DNA of 64,000 nt from the NCBI GenBank assembly GCA_900473745.1, contig UCMW01000008.1, forward strand, positions 62,001 through 126,000. Direction: 5' to 3'. The notes beneath the pieces are model-generated. The model searched no databases. It had not been told where the DNA came from and worked only from the letters and a program-made list of their open reading frames with translations. Made by a program: the position numbers and the translations under genes. Positions 43,321-52,488 of this stretch are shown here, in pieces. How positions within the stretch are numbered: the first letter of the stretch is position 1; each line of letters begins with the position of its first letter. Source of the stretch: Hyphomicrobiales bacterium (lineage in GTDB: Bacteria > Pseudomonadota > Alphaproteobacteria > Rhizobiales > Rhizobiaceae).

Positions 43321-44737
43321 GACAAATTGGCTCCCTTCCCTCGCCACGGGCACTGGCCCGCTTTATGTCCGCATCGCAGACGAAGCGGAAAACGCTATCA
43401 AATCAGGCGCACTGCCCAATGGCGCCAAATTGCCGCCGCAGCGCGATCTCGCCTATGACGTCGGGGTGACAATTGGGACAATCTCCCGTGCCTATGCCTT
43501 GCTGCGTGAGAGGGGGCTGGTCACCGGCGAGGTCGGTCGCGGCACGTATGTTCAGGGCAATGACGACAGCGGCGCGGCGCAGCCCCGCGATCCTGTGTCT
43601 ATCAACTATGGCGGCACGCGCGCCATCATCCCACCGCCCGGCAAACTGCGCTTCGACACGACGGCCGCGATCGATGTCGGCCAGGCAGAACTGGTCGGGC
43701 GCATCATGGCGGAGATCGCCTCTGCCCATCCGGGCGAGATTTCGAGCTACACCCGAACTCTTTCCCCCGACTGGCTGGAAGCGGGCCGGCAATGGCTGTC
43801 TTCAGGCAGCTGGACACCCGATGCCGAACAGGTCCTGCCGCAGCTCGGCGTCCATGCCGGCATCAACGCCGTTGTCGCTGCCGTCAGCGGCGCCGGTGAC
43901 CGGATCGTCTGCGAGCATCTGACCTATTCGCAGGTCTCGCGCAGCGCCAACCTGATGGGCCGGCAGATCGCGCTAGTCGATTCGGACCAGGACGGGATCC
44001 TGCCGGAGGATTTCGAGCGGGTCTGTGCCCGGGAGCATCCGAAGGCTGCCTTCATCATGTCATCGGGCCAGAACCCGACGCTCGCGACGCTCCCGCTTTC
44101 CAGGCGCAGGGACATCGTCGCCATCGCGCGCAAATACAATGTCTGGCTGATCGAGGACTATCTCTATGGCGGCATGATCGCAGACGAGATTCCGCTCCTG
44201 GCGGAACTCGCGCCAGACCGGACCTTCCTGCTCAACGGACTTTCGAAATGTGTCGCAGCCGGCGTGCGCGGCGGCTGGGTCGCCTGCCCGCCCCATATGA
44301 GCCAACGCGTCCGCGTGACCCAGAAGATGGTGAGCGGCGGCCTGCCTTTTCTTCTCGCTGAACTCTCCGCCCGGCTGGTGCTGTCTGGAGCAGCAGATGA
44401 AATCCGAGGCAAGGTCTTGGCGGAAATCGGCGCGCGCGAAGCGGTCGTCCGTGAGCTTTTCGCCGGCAAGGACTTCCGCTCCCATCCGCGCCTGCCCTTC
44501 TTCTGGCTGAAGCTTCCCGAGCCTTGGATGTCCGGCACATTCAAGCAGGCCGTGCTCGATGCCGATGTCCTGATCGACGACGAGGACGAGTTCAAGCCCG
44601 CCCGTTCGTCACGCGTCTATCACCATGTCCGCGTCGGCTTCAGCGAAGGCCGCGAACGCTCGATTTCGATCGAAGGACTGAAGACGGTTCGGCGCATCCT
44701 CGACCAGTCGCCGCTCGGCACGAGCGCCATCGTCTGA
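43319..44737 (+). CDS. MocR-type regulator: GntR wHTH fused to PLP aminotransferase domain
   Basis: A 472-residue MocR/PdxR-type protein. Residues 10-80 are a GntR winged helix (LPPQRDLAYDVGVTIGTISRAY, with the usual RG-GTYV end). Residues ~110-470 are an aminotransferase class I fold with FIMSSGQNPTLATL, IEDYLYGG and PLP lysine Lys310 in NGLSKCVAAGVRGGW. These regulators use PLP or its aldimine with an effector as ligand. Start ATG 43319 fits the family N-terminus and a leaderless transcript. Targets probably include itself and DUF1127; a transporter or PLP gene target is not visible here. Confidence 0.88.
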   Translation: MTNWLPSLATGTGPLYVRIADEAENAIKSGALPNGAKLPPQRDLAYDVGVTIGTISRAYALLRERGLVTGEVGRGTYVQGNDDSGAAQPRDPVSINYGGTRAIIPPPGKLRFDTTAAIDVGQAELVGRIMAEIASAHPGEISSYTRTLSPDWLEAGRQWLSSGSWTPDAEQVLPQLGVHAGINAVVAAVSGAGDRIVCEHLTYSQVSRSANLMGRQIALVDSDQDGILPEDFERVCAREHPKAAFIMSSGQNPTLATLPLSRRRDIVAIARKYNVWLIEDYLYGGMIADEIPLLAELAPDRTFLLNGLSKCVAAGVRGGWVACPPHMSQRVRVTQKMVSGGLPFLLAELSARLVLSGAADEIRGKVLAEIGAREAVVRELFAGKDFRSHPRLPFFWLKLPEPWMSGTFKQAVLDADVLIDDEDEFKPARSSRVYHHVRVGFSEGRERSISIEGLKTVRRILDQSPLGTSAIV

Positions 44738-44885
44738 CCATCGGGAATAACCAACACTTCTTGTGCTGGAAAGCCGCAGGAAAGGCCTGATTGCGCGCAT
44801 TTTTCAAGTGCGCCGGGCGCAGGCTTGGGTTATAGCCTGCCTCGAAACCGATCTCCCACCGATCTCCCATTGCCCTGAGAGCCAG

Positions 44886-47108
44886 ATGACCGTTTCCAAC
44901 TCCCGTCCCATCACCGCAGAATTGATCGCAAGCCACGGCCTGAAGCCGGACGAATACGATCGCATCCTGAACCTGATCGGACGCGAGCCGACCTTCACCG
45001 AGCTCGGCATCTTCTCGGCAATGTGGAACGAGCATTGCTCCTACAAGTCTTCGAAGAAGTGGCTGAAGACGCTGCCGACCAAGGGCCCGCGCGTCATCCA
45101 GGGACCAGGCGAAAACGCCGGCGTGGTCGACATCGATGACGGCGACGTCGTCGTCTTCAAGATGGAGAGCCACAACCATCCATCCTATATCGAGCCCTAT
45201 CAGGGCGCTGCGACCGGCGTTGGCGGCATCCTGCGCGACGTCTTCACCATGGGCGCCCGGCCGGTGGCCGCCATGAACGCCCTGCGCTTCGGCGCGCCCG
45301 ACCACCCGAAGACCAAGCATCTGGTGGCAGGTGTCGTTGCTGGTGTCGGCGGCTACGGCAATTCCTTCGGTGTTCCCACGGTCGGCGGTGAAGTCGAATT
45401 CGACGCCCGCTACAACGGCAACATTCTGGTCAACGCTTTCGCCGCCGGCCTTGCCAAGGCAGACGGCATCTTCCTGTCGGAAGCCAAGGGCGTCGGCCTG
45501 CCGGTCGTCTATCTCGGCGCCAAGACCGGCCGTGACGGCGTCGGTGGCGCCACCATGGCATCTGCCGAATTCGATGAATCGATCGAGGAAAAGCGCCCAA
45601 CCGTGCAGGTCGGCGACCCCTTCACCGAAAAGTGCCTGCTCGAAGCCTGCCTCGAACTGATGCAGACCGGCGCCGTCATCGCCATCCAGGACATGGGTGC
45701 CGCCGGCCTCACCTGCTCGGCCGTAGAAATGGGCGCCAAGGGTGGCCTCGGCATCGAACTGCAGCTCGACAAGGTGCCCGTGCGCGAAGAGCGCATGACG
45801 GCCTATGAAATGATGCTGTCGGAAAGCCAGGAGCGCATGCTCATGGTGCTCGAACCCTCCAAGGAAGAAGTCGCCAAGGCGATCTTCGTCAAATGGGGCC
45901 TCGACTTTGCCATCGTCGGTTACACCACAGACGACCTGCGCTTCCGTGTGATCCATCAGGGCGAGGAAGTTGCGAACCTGCCAATCAAGGAACTGGGCGA
46001 CGAAGCGCCGGAATACGACCGTCCGTGGATCGAGCCGAAGGCGCCTGCCCCCCTTGCAGAAAACGACATCCCGGCTGGTGATGTCGCCGACGCTCTCCTG
46101 AAGCTCGTCGGCTCGGCCAACAACTCCTCGCGTCGCTGGGTCTACGAGCAGTATGACACGCTGATCCAGGGCAACTCCCTGCAGCTTCCGGGCGGCGATG
46201 CCGGCGTGATCCGCGTCGAAGGCCATGCCACCAAAGCGCTCGCCTTCTCTTCCGACGTAACCCCGCGCTATGTCGAAGCCGACCCATTTGAAGGCGGCAA
46301 GCAGGCGGTAGCCGAATGCTGGCGCAACATCACGGCGACGGGCGCGCTCCCGCTCGCCGCCACCGACAACCTGAACTTCGGCAATCCCGAGCGTCCGGAA
46401 ATCATGGGCCAACTCGTCTTTGCGATCAAAGGCATCGGCGAGGCATGCCTTGCGCTCGACTTCCCGATCGTCTCGGGCAATGTCTCGCTCTACAACGAGA
46501 CCAACGGCCAGGGCATCCTGCCCACTCCGACCATTGCCGGCGTCGGCCTGATGGCCGACTGGAAGAAGATGGCGCGCATCCGGTTTGCCGCCCAAGGCGA
46601 AGCCATCCTGCTCGCCGGCGCACCGTCCGGCTGGGGCACGCATCTCGGCCAGTCCTGCTACCTGCGCGACATCCATGGCCGCACCGATGGCCCGGCACCG
46701 CATGTGGATCTCGCGCATGAAAAGAAGGTCGGCGATTTCGTCCGCGGCCTGATCCAGGACGGTCTCGCGACCGCCGTGCACGACTGCTCGTCGGGCGGCC
46801 TCGGCCTCGCCGTCGCCGAAATGGCGATGGCCTCCGGCATCGGCGCGCATGTCAACGCCTTGAACGATGCGAACCCGATCGCCGTCTTCTATGGCGAAGA
46901 CCAGGGCCGCTACGTTCTGACCGTCACCGAAGACAATGTCGACCAAGTCCAGGTCCGCGCCGAAGCCGCTGGCGTCTTCTGCCCATGGATCGGCCGCACC
47001 GGTGGTTCGAACGTGGTTCTGGGCGATGCCAAGCCGGTTGCGGTCGAAGACCTCAAGACGGCCCACGAAGCCTGGTTCCCGGCGCTCATGGACGGCGAAC
47101 TCGCCTGA
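44886..47108 (+). CDS. purL: FGAM synthase large subunit PurL
   Basis: A 740-residue small-type PurL that needs PurS and PurQ. It starts [26 protein letters not shown]-binding blocks [34 protein letters not shown] and GNVSLYNE are present. It converts FGAR to FGAM with ammonia from PurQ. The ATG at 44886 is chosen because the upstream open frame is not conserved-looking. An 808-codon antisense frame under it is a codon-bias shadow. A hairpin follows at 47135-47159. Confidence 0.96.
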   Translation: MTVSNSRPITAELIASHGLKPDEYDRILNLIGREPTFTELGIFSAMWNEHCSYKSSKKWLKTLPTKGPRVIQGPGENAGVVDIDDGDVVVFKMESHNHPSYIEPYQGAATGVGGILRDVFTMGARPVAAMNALRFGAPDHPKTKHLVAGVVAGVGGYGNSFGVPTVGGEVEFDARYNGNILVNAFAAGLAKADGIFLSEAKGVGLPVVYLGAKTGRDGVGGATMASAEFDESIEEKRPTVQVGDPFTEKCLLEACLELMQTGAVIAIQDMGAAGLTCSAVEMGAKGGLGIELQLDKVPVREERMTAYEMMLSESQERMLMVLEPSKEEVAKAIFVKWGLDFAIVGYTTDDLRFRVIHQGEEVANLPIKELGDEAPEYDRPWIEPKAPAPLAENDIPAGDVADALLKLVGSANNSSRRWVYEQYDTLIQGNSLQLPGGDAGVIRVEGHATKALAFSSDVTPRYVEADPFEGGKQAVAECWRNITATGALPLAATDNLNFGNPERPEIMGQLVFAIKGIGEACLALDFPIVSGNVSLYNETNGQGILPTPTIAGVGLMADWKKMARIRFAAQGEAILLAGAPSGWGTHLGQSCYLRDIHGRTDGPAPHVDLAHEKKVGDFVRGLIQDGLATAVHDCSSGGLGLAVAEMAMASGIGAHVNALNDANPIAVFYGEDQGRYVLTVTEDNVDQVQVRAEAAGVFCPWIGRTGGSNVVLGDAKPVAVEDLKTAHEAWFPALMDGELA

Positions 47109-47134
47109 GGCATTCGATCACATGCCTGTGGAGC

Positions 47135-47159
47135 ATGGGGTAGGCGCGGCCTACCCCAT
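47135..47159 (+). terminator. Strong hairpin after purL
   Basis: ATGGGGTAGG (47135-47144) and CCTACCCCAT (47150-47159) make a perfect 10-base stem with a five-base loop 26 bases after the purL stop. There is no U-run after it, so it may be a pause or mRNA 3' end protector rather than a complete terminator before bolA. Confidence 0.6.
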
Positions 47160-47222
47160 TGAAAGAGTTCGGCGAATGCAGGATAGTTCTCGCATTGCTG
47201 ATTTGCATGAGGGATCCGTTAC

Positions 47223-47456
47223 ATGCCGATGAAACCAGGCGACATCGAAGACATGATCAAGGCCGGCATTCCGGGCGCTAAGGTCGTTATCCGCGACCTC
47301 GCCGGGGACGGCGATCACTATGCCGCCGAGGTCGTCGCCGAAGCCTTCCGGGGCAAGAGCCGCGTCCAGCAGCACCAGATGGTCTACGAAGCCCTGAAGG
47401 GCAATATGGGCGGCGTGCTGCATGCACTCGCGCTGCAGACCAGCATTCCCGACTAA
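47223..47456 (+). CDS. bolA: BolA-family protein
   Basis: A 77-residue BolA-like protein (IbaG/BolA2-type length) with VVIRDLAGDGDHYAAEVVAEAF and the RVQQHQMVYEAL helix carrying the conserved His. It would bind a 2Fe-2S cluster jointly with the CGFS monothiol glutaredoxin encoded 1.7 kb downstream, a pair conserved after purL in Rhizobiales and used in iron-sulfur sensing. SD GAGGGAT precedes the ATG. Confidence 0.9.
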   Translation: MPMKPGDIEDMIKAGIPGAKVVIRDLAGDGDHYAAEVVAEAFRGKSRVQQHQMVYEALKGNMGGVLHALALQTSIPD

Positions 47457-47486
47457 GCGGGCTGTCCTTGCCGTAACAAAAACTGA

Positions 47487-47509
47487 GGCCTGCCGTTTAC
47501 CGGCGGGCC
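47487..47509 (+). terminator. Intrinsic terminator after bolA
   Basis: GGCCTGCCG (47487-47495) and CGGCGGGCC (47501-47509) pair over nine bases with one G-U wobble and a TTTAC loop, followed by TTTAT. It ends four bases before the stop of the convergent hydrolase-like gene. Confidence 0.7.
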
Positions 47510-47513
47510 TTTA

Positions 47514-48680
47514 TCATGACAACGGATGGATGACCGGAGCACGGGTCGAATCCAGCGCTTCGAAGCTTTTGGCCGGGAGCGGCCCGGCCGTCATCAAGGT
47601 GAAGTCGTAGCCGCTCGGCTGGTCGGGTCCGAGCACATATTGCCGGTGCATCCGAAGAAAATCGCGGCGGTTCTTCTCGTAGCGCTCAGGCGACATCGCG
47701 TGTTTGAAACGGACGAAAACCAGCTTCGGCTGCGGCGCATCCGGATAGCCGGACAGTGCCACTGTGTGGCACTTGTAGAGGTGGATCGGGTCGGTCAGGC
47801 ACTGGATGTCGAACCAGTCGATGGCCTGGCTGCGCGCGACGCTTCCGATACGACGGCGCAGGTCGATTGCGCTCGACAACAGACTGCACTGGAGAGCCGC
47901 CCCGCCCAGCGTGACGAAAACGATCCGCCGTCCCCCTAGAACGTCAGGTGCTTTTTCGAGCAGGCGACCGACGACGGACAGGGCAAAATTGGCCCCCATG
48001 CTGTGCGATGTGACCAGGATTTCGTCCGAAGGCTGCTTGAGCGCAGCAATCGCCTGATCTGCCACAGTCTCGATGAAGGATGCGACCTCCGACCGGTTCT
48101 CGGCAACGGCAACGGCGAGCCGCCAGTCCGCCAGCAGATGCAGCACATGATAGCGATCCGAGAGCCGAAGGACACCATAGCGAAAGACGAGGGCGCCGGC
48201 AGGCACGGTGAGCAGGAACCACCAGGACGACAAGTCGAACGTTGACGGAATGGCCGCGATGTTGACCCCGAGTGCCAGACCGGCGGCGAGAAACAGGAAG
48301 GGGAAGAGAAAGAACAGGCCGAAACGCCAGGCATGGCGAAAATAGCCGAAGGCTCCGCCCTGCCGCACCACGTCGAAGCCTGCCTTGAAGCCCTTCGCAA
48401 TCTGCAGCCAGACCGGCTCGGAGCGCATCGCGGTGATCAGGTCGTTGTGGTCGAACACATGGATATCGGAACGCGTCGCCCAGCCGGCCACCTCGGCATC
48501 CACCGGAAAGTGCGCGCCCGTTTCATCGACGGAGAGCGCGCCCACATCGAAGCGGGCCTGCCAGATCCGGGCAGCCTGGGCAGCAGAGCGCTCATAGCGC
48601 TGGCGGTGGGCCTCTGCATTGAGGGGTTCGAAACCCGGGAAATGCAGGACGATGCGGCTGTGGATCATGAAAGCGGTCAC
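47514..48680 (-). CDS. Membrane-anchored alpha/beta-hydrolase-like protein (paralogue A)
   Basis: About 388 residues (GTG start 48680, or ATG 48668). N-terminal soluble part (~1-115), then two hydrophobic hairpin-like segments (about 118-140 and 150-172) beginning WRFGLFFLFPF, then a C-terminal hydrolase-like domain with nucleophile elbow VTSHSMGAN (Ser227) and later LTDPIHLYKC (295-304). The same order, WRF-x-FLYPF, GHSTGG and LTDIINFYKC, occurs in the gene at 53067, showing they are paralogues. It probably acts at the inner membrane on a lipid or thioester. No named family recognised; catalytic His and Asp are not certain. Confidence 0.65.
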   Translation of the reverse strand: MTAFMIHSRIVLHFPGFEPLNAEAHRQRYERSAAQAARIWQARFDVGALSVDETGAHFPVDAEVAGWATRSDIHVFDHNDLITAMRSEPVWLQIAKGFKAGFDVVRQGGAFGYFRHAWRFGLFFLFPFLFLAAGLALGVNIAAIPSTFDLSSWWFLLTVPAGALVFRYGVLRLSDRYHVLHLLADWRLAVAVAENRSEVASFIETVADQAIAALKQPSDEILVTSHSMGANFALSVVGRLLEKAPDVLGGRRIVFVTLGGAALQCSLLSSAIDLRRRIGSVARSQAIDWFDIQCLTDPIHLYKCHTVALSGYPDAPQPKLVFVRFKHAMSPERYEKNRRDFLRMHRQYVLGPDQPSGYDFTLMTAGPLPAKSFEALDSTRAPVIHPLS

Positions 48681-48790
48681 TCAATCGACGGCAGGCGGCC
48701 GCAGGTGGCGCTTGCTAGACGAGATTTGCGCTGATTTAAAGAGCGTATGGAACAAAACCATCCAGAACCATGGGTGCAAGAAGGATAAAC

Positions 48791-49021
48791 ATGGCGGATC
48801 TGCTCGGAAACATCGTCAAGGACGTCGTCGAAGGCGTCCTCAAGGAAATCCTGAAGAAGTCGACCCGCAGTGGCACGACGCGTCGGCGCAAGCGTCAGAC
48901 CCGTTCGACAACCACCGGCCGTTTAGTGCGCAAGACGAGGAAACGGGTGAAGGCGCCGGCACGCAAGCAGGTCAGCCGCCGTCGGACCGCCGCCAAACGA
49001 AGCCGCCAGCGGAGCCGTTAA
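48791..49021 (+). CDS. Small very basic protein of unknown function
   Basis: A 76-residue protein. Residues 1-24 form an amphipathic helix (MADLLGNIVKDVVEGVLKE) and residues 25-76 are extremely rich in Arg, Lys, Thr and Ser, so the C-terminal part would be strongly positive and possibly nucleic-acid binding. ATG 48791 is set by AAGGAT at SD distance; a start seven codons earlier lacks one. It lies alone between a divergent hydrolase-like gene and grxD. Confidence 0.65.
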   Translation: MADLLGNIVKDVVEGVLKEILKKSTRSGTTRRRKRQTRSTTTGRLVRKTRKRVKAPARKQVSRRRTAAKRSRQRSR

Positions 49022-49127
49022 ATCAGGCATTGCCGCAAACTCGCCACTGGCAAAAGGCGAGCTGTGTTGCTATTTCTACGGCACATCGAAGCTGCCGCCT
49101 TGAACGGCATGTGAAAGGAAGAATGAC

Positions 49128-49460
49128 ATGAGCGCCCACGAATTCATCGCAAACGAAGTGAAGACCAATGACGTGGTCCTGTTCATGAAGGGCAGCCCGC
49201 AGTTCCCGCAGTGTGGCTTCTCCGGCCAGGTGGTCCAGATTCTCGATTACCTCGGGGTGAACTACAAGGGCGTGAATGTCCTCGCAGACATGGAAATCCG
49301 TGAAGGCATCAAGGAATATTCCAACTGGCCGACCATTCCGCAGCTCTACATCAAGGGCGAATTCGTCGGCGGCTGTGACATCGTGCGCGAGATGTTCCAG
49401 GCGGGCGAGCTGCAGAAGCATTTCGAAGACCAGGGCATCGCCGTCCGCGGCGCAGCCTGA
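49128..49460 (+). CDS. grxD: Monothiol CGFS glutaredoxin Grx4/GrxD
   Basis: A 110-residue monothiol glutaredoxin with the CGFS active site (Cys29 in FPQCGFSGQ), the Lys of FMKGSP, the cis-Pro in [19 protein letters not shown]. It binds a glutathione-ligated 2Fe-2S cluster as a homodimer or with BolA (bolA at 47223) and passes clusters or iron signals. SD AAGGAAGA precedes the ATG. An inverted repeat at 49500-49525 follows. Confidence 0.95.
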   Translation: MSAHEFIANEVKTNDVVLFMKGSPQFPQCGFSGQVVQILDYLGVNYKGVNVLADMEIREGIKEYSNWPTIPQLYIKGEFVGGCDIVREMFQAGELQKHFEDQGIAVRGAA

Positions 49461-49499
49461 CCCAATCTGCCGCAAGGCGCTTAAATTTCCCAGGTGATG

Positions 49500-49525
49500 A
49501 AGGCGTTGTTCCCAAGCAACGCCTT
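49500..49525 (+). terminator. Hairpin between grxD and the MFS gene
   Basis: AAGGCGTTG (49500-49508) and CAACGCCTT (49517-49525) form a perfect 9-base stem with an eight-base loop. No T-run follows. It likely ends or weakens grxD transcription before the transporter gene. Confidence 0.55.
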
Positions 49526-49549
49526 CATGCCGTTCCAAGGTATCACTTC

Positions 49550-50797
49550 ATGTCAGATTCATTACAGTCCGTCCCCAAGACCCTGGGGAGCATGGGACGC
49601 GCCGAATTCATCGCGATGATGGCCTTCCTCATGGCGCTCAACGCGCTTGCCATCGACATCATGCTGCCAGGCCTCCAGGAGATCGGGGCCGCACTCAATG
49701 TCGAGAACGAAAACCACCGCCAATATGTCATCTCCGCCTATCTCATCGGCTTCGGCGTCGCGCAGCTCTTCTACGGACCGATCGCCGACCGTTTCGGCCG
49801 GCGCATGCCGATGATCGTCGGCCTGGCGATCTATGTCGTCTCCTCGCTCGCCGTCGTCTTCGTACCGTCCTTCGAATCGTTGCTTCTGCTGCGCTTCATC
49901 CAGGGCATCGGCTCGGCCGCGACCCGCGTCATCACTGTCTCGATCGTGCGTGACGTCTTCGGCGGCCGCCAAATGGCGGAAGTCATGTCGCTGATCATGA
50001 TGGTCTTCATGGTCATCCCCGTCGTGGCCCCCGGAACCGGCCAGGTGATCATGCTCTTCGGCGACTGGCACTGGATCTTCGTCTTCATGGCGGTGATCGC
50101 CGTGATCGTCGGTGCCTGGATGTATGTCCGCCTGCCAGAGACACTCGCCCCCGAAGACGTACGCCCCTTCACCCCGAAGGTCATCATCGACGGCTTCCGC
50201 ATCGTTCTGACCGACCGCGTGGCGCTCTGCTACACCATCGCCAGCACCTTCATCTTCGGTGCGCTCTTCGGGTTCATCAACTCCGCGCAGCAGGTCTATG
50301 TGGGGATCTACGGCCTCGGCGTCTGGTTCCCGGTCGCCTTCGCGGCGGTTGCTTTGTTCATGGCCCTATCCTCCTTCGTCAACGCCAGGCTCGTCGGACG
50401 CTTCGGCATGCGGAAGCTCTCGCATGGCTCGCTGCTGGGCTTCATCGCGATCAACCTGATCTGGCTTGTGGTGCAGATTCTTGGCCCACAGCCGATGCCG
50501 TTCTTCCTGTTTATCGGCTTCTTTGCGCTGGCAATGTTCCAGTTCGGCTGGATCGGCTCGAACTTCAACTCGCTTGCGATGGAGCCGCTCGGCCACGTGG
50601 CCGGCACGGCATCGTCGGTGCTCGGCTTCATGGGAACGATCGGCGGATCGATCATCGGAGCCGCCATCGGCCAGGCTTTCGACGGAACCGCGCTCCCGAT
50701 GGTCGCCGGCTTCTTCGTGGTCGGCGTCATCGGCCTGATCTTCGTCCTGATCGGCGAGAAGGGGCGCCTCTTCCAGGCGCAGAACAAGCCGGTCTGA
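49550..50797 (+). CDS. Bcr/CflA-family MFS drug transporter
   Basis: A 415-residue, 12-helix MFS transporter of the Bcr/CflA type. After AIDIMLPGLQEIGAALN (TM1 end), the motif A region reads GPIADRFGRRMPMI; RFIQGIGSAATRVI is in TM4; the C-terminal half has GTASSVLGFMGTIGG. Such proton antiporters export drugs, dipeptides or sulfonamides; the substrate is not predictable. Followed by an intrinsic terminator at 50826-50852. Confidence 0.88.
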   Translation: MSDSLQSVPKTLGSMGRAEFIAMMAFLMALNALAIDIMLPGLQEIGAALNVENENHRQYVISAYLIGFGVAQLFYGPIADRFGRRMPMIVGLAIYVVSSLAVVFVPSFESLLLLRFIQGIGSAATRVITVSIVRDVFGGRQMAEVMSLIMMVFMVIPVVAPGTGQVIMLFGDWHWIFVFMAVIAVIVGAWMYVRLPETLAPEDVRPFTPKVIIDGFRIVLTDRVALCYTIASTFIFGALFGFINSAQQVYVGIYGLGVWFPVAFAAVALFMALSSFVNARLVGRFGMRKLSHGSLLGFIAINLIWLVVQILGPQPMPFFLFIGFFALAMFQFGWIGSNFNSLAMEPLGHVAGTASSVLGFMGTIGGSIIGAAIGQAFDGTALPMVAGFFVVGVIGLIFVLIGEKGRLFQAQNKPV

Positions 50798-50825
50798 CGA
50801 AACGCCCTGACTGCCGCAGGTAGCG

Positions 50826-50852
50826 AAAGGCCCGGTCGATGCCGGTCCTTTT
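50826..50852 (+). terminator. Intrinsic terminator after the MFS gene
   Basis: AAAGGCCCGG (50826-50835) pairs with CCGGTCCTTT (50842-50851) with one mismatch, loop TCGATG, followed by TTTTG. It lies between convergent genes and, read on the other strand (AAAGGACCGG then CCGGGCCTTT), could also serve the monophosphatase gene. Confidence 0.65.
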
Positions 50853-50858
50853 GTCCGT

Positions 50859-51686
50859 TCAGTCTACGGTAAAGATCCGCTCCCGCAATTCCTGCCAGGC
50901 GTCAGGATCGGCTGCGACCAGCAGGCCACCCGCCGTGTGGTGCGGCAGGTATGGAGAACCATCGAACCGCGCCACATGCGCGCCTGCCTCCTGCATCATC
51001 AGGGCACCGCCGAGATGATCCCAAGGCATCAGCTTGTTGTACATGGCGAAATCCATATGACCCTGGCCGAGCAGGCGGTACTCATGGGCCGCACAGCGAT
51101 AGCTGGTAAAAAGCCGGACTTCGGCAAGGTTCGAAAGGATCTTGCGGCGCATCTCAAGATCGAAGAAGCCGGTATTGGCAATGCCGATCATCTGTTCGAG
51201 CGGACCACTCGGCCGCATGAACATCTGCTCCTGGGCGCCATCCGTCCGATAGAGCCAGGCGCCCGATCCCTTTTCGCAAAGCGCCCAGTCATTGCCGATC
51301 GGATCATAGATCAAACCAGCCACGGTTTCGCCCTTGGACACGACGGCGAGCATGACGCCGAAGAGGCTGAGCCCGGAGGCGAAGTTGAAGGTTCCGTCGA
51401 TCGGATCGACGATGACCGCCAGATCGGCGTCCTTGAGGCGATCGAGGAGTGCAGGATCAGCAGCAACCGATTCCTCGCCGATGAACAGGGCGTCAGGCAT
51501 CAGACCCTCGATGCCCTTGCGGATCAGACGCTCGGCTGCCTCGTCGGCCTCCGTGACGAGGTCGATTGCCTCGGTCTTCATCCTGATGTCGCCGTCGCCG
51601 AGATTGCGAAAGCGCGGCAGGATCTCCTCGACGGCAGCCTCCTGCAGGAGATTGGCAAGGGCGGCGATATCGATGGCGGCAGTCAT
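50859..51686 (-). CDS. Inositol monophosphatase-family protein
   Basis: A 275-residue Mg-dependent phosphatase of the IMPase superfamily. Metal ligands are in GEES (about 69-72) and DPIDGTFNF (about 93-101), and WDHLGGALMMQEAGA completes the site. The substrate may be inositol phosphate, fructose-bisphosphate or PAP; subgroup not resolved. ATG 51686 has GGAGAG at SD distance; upstream in-frame start at 51734 is rejected. Convergent with the transporter. Confidence 0.88.
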   Translation of the reverse strand: MTAAIDIAALANLLQEAAVEEILPRFRNLGDGDIRMKTEAIDLVTEADEAAERLIRKGIEGLMPDALFIGEESVAADPALLDRLKDADLAVIVDPIDGTFNFASGLSLFGVMLAVVSKGETVAGLIYDPIGNDWALCEKGSGAWLYRTDGAQEQMFMRPSGPLEQMIGIANTGFFDLEMRRKILSNLAEVRLFTSYRCAAHEYRLLGQGHMDFAMYNKLMPWDHLGGALMMQEAGAHVARFDGSPYLPHHTAGGLLVAADPDAWQELRERIFTVD

Positions 51687-51864
51687 GAAATCTCTCCGGT
51701 GTGAACTAACTCTTTGGCAATCGAATACGGTCAAAGATGTCCAACCCTTCTAGCCCGCACCGAACGGGGAAGTATAGACCGGATGGCACGGCAAGCCCTG
51801 TTGTCAGCCAGCGTGAAACATGCATGAATTCGAAACAACTGCTTTTTCAGGATCTCCTCCCGAC

Positions 51865-52482
51865 ATGATCTCCAGGCGCGCCCTTCTTTCTCATGCATCG
51901 CTGATCCTTGCCGCTTCCGTCCTGCCAGCCGAAGCGGCAAGACCGAGGAAGCCGAAGCTTGCGACCGGCCAGGTCTATCTCTTCCGAGGCTTCGCCAATA
52001 TCTTCTCAACGGGGCTCGACACGTTGGGCAAACAGCTCGCCGCGGATGGCATCAAGGCAGAAGTTCTGTCGCTGCCGAACGCCCAGGCCTTCGCCCGCAG
52101 GATCGCGGAGCGTTATCGAGCATCGAAGGATGCCCGCCCGATCGTGCTGATCGGACACTCGCTCGGCGCGGACATGACCTTTTCCGTGGCAAGCGCACTC
52201 CAGCCGCTGAAGATCCCGGTGGGACTGATTCTGAGTTTTGACCCGACGGGCAAGGGGCCGGTCCCCGGCAACGTCAAGAAGACGCTGAACTTCTACACCG
52301 GCGGCGAGAATCTGTGGTCACCCGTCCTGCCGGCACCCGGCTTCAAGGGCGAACTCGCCAACATTAACCTGCGCCAGGGCGAGACCGCCATCAAGGGCAT
52401 CGGCCACTTCAACATCGACAAGAATCCGGCGCTCCATGACCGGGCGATCAAGGAAATCACGCAGGCGCTGCGCAAGCGCTAA
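51865..52482 (+). CDS. Exported alpha/beta-hydrolase-fold protein
   Basis: A 205-residue protein with a signal peptide at about 1-23 (MISRRALLSHASLILAASV, cleavage after AEA). The nucleophile elbow VLIGHSLGADMT is present, and a late His lies in IKGIGHFNIDK; an acidic partner is probably in LSFDPTG. It would be a periplasmic esterase, lipase or thioesterase. The ATG at 51865 is chosen because it gives a proper signal peptide; ATG 51820 adds 15 non-signal residues. Convergent with the methyltransferase-like gene, six bases apart. Confidence 0.7.
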   Translation: MISRRALLSHASLILAASVLPAEAARPRKPKLATGQVYLFRGFANIFSTGLDTLGKQLAADGIKAEVLSLPNAQAFARRIAERYRASKDARPIVLIGHSLGADMTFSVASALQPLKIPVGLILSFDPTGKGPVPGNVKKTLNFYTGGENLWSPVLPAPGFKGELANINLRQGETAIKGIGHFNIDKNPALHDRAIKEITQALRKR

Positions 52483-52488
52483 CGCCTC

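Noticed and set aside
44640-47066. 808-codon open frame antisense to purL
   Set aside because: It mirrors purL codons in a GC-rich genome where the antisense frame rarely meets stops; its Asp/Val/Arg/Gly-rich composition shows no domain and there is no SD.
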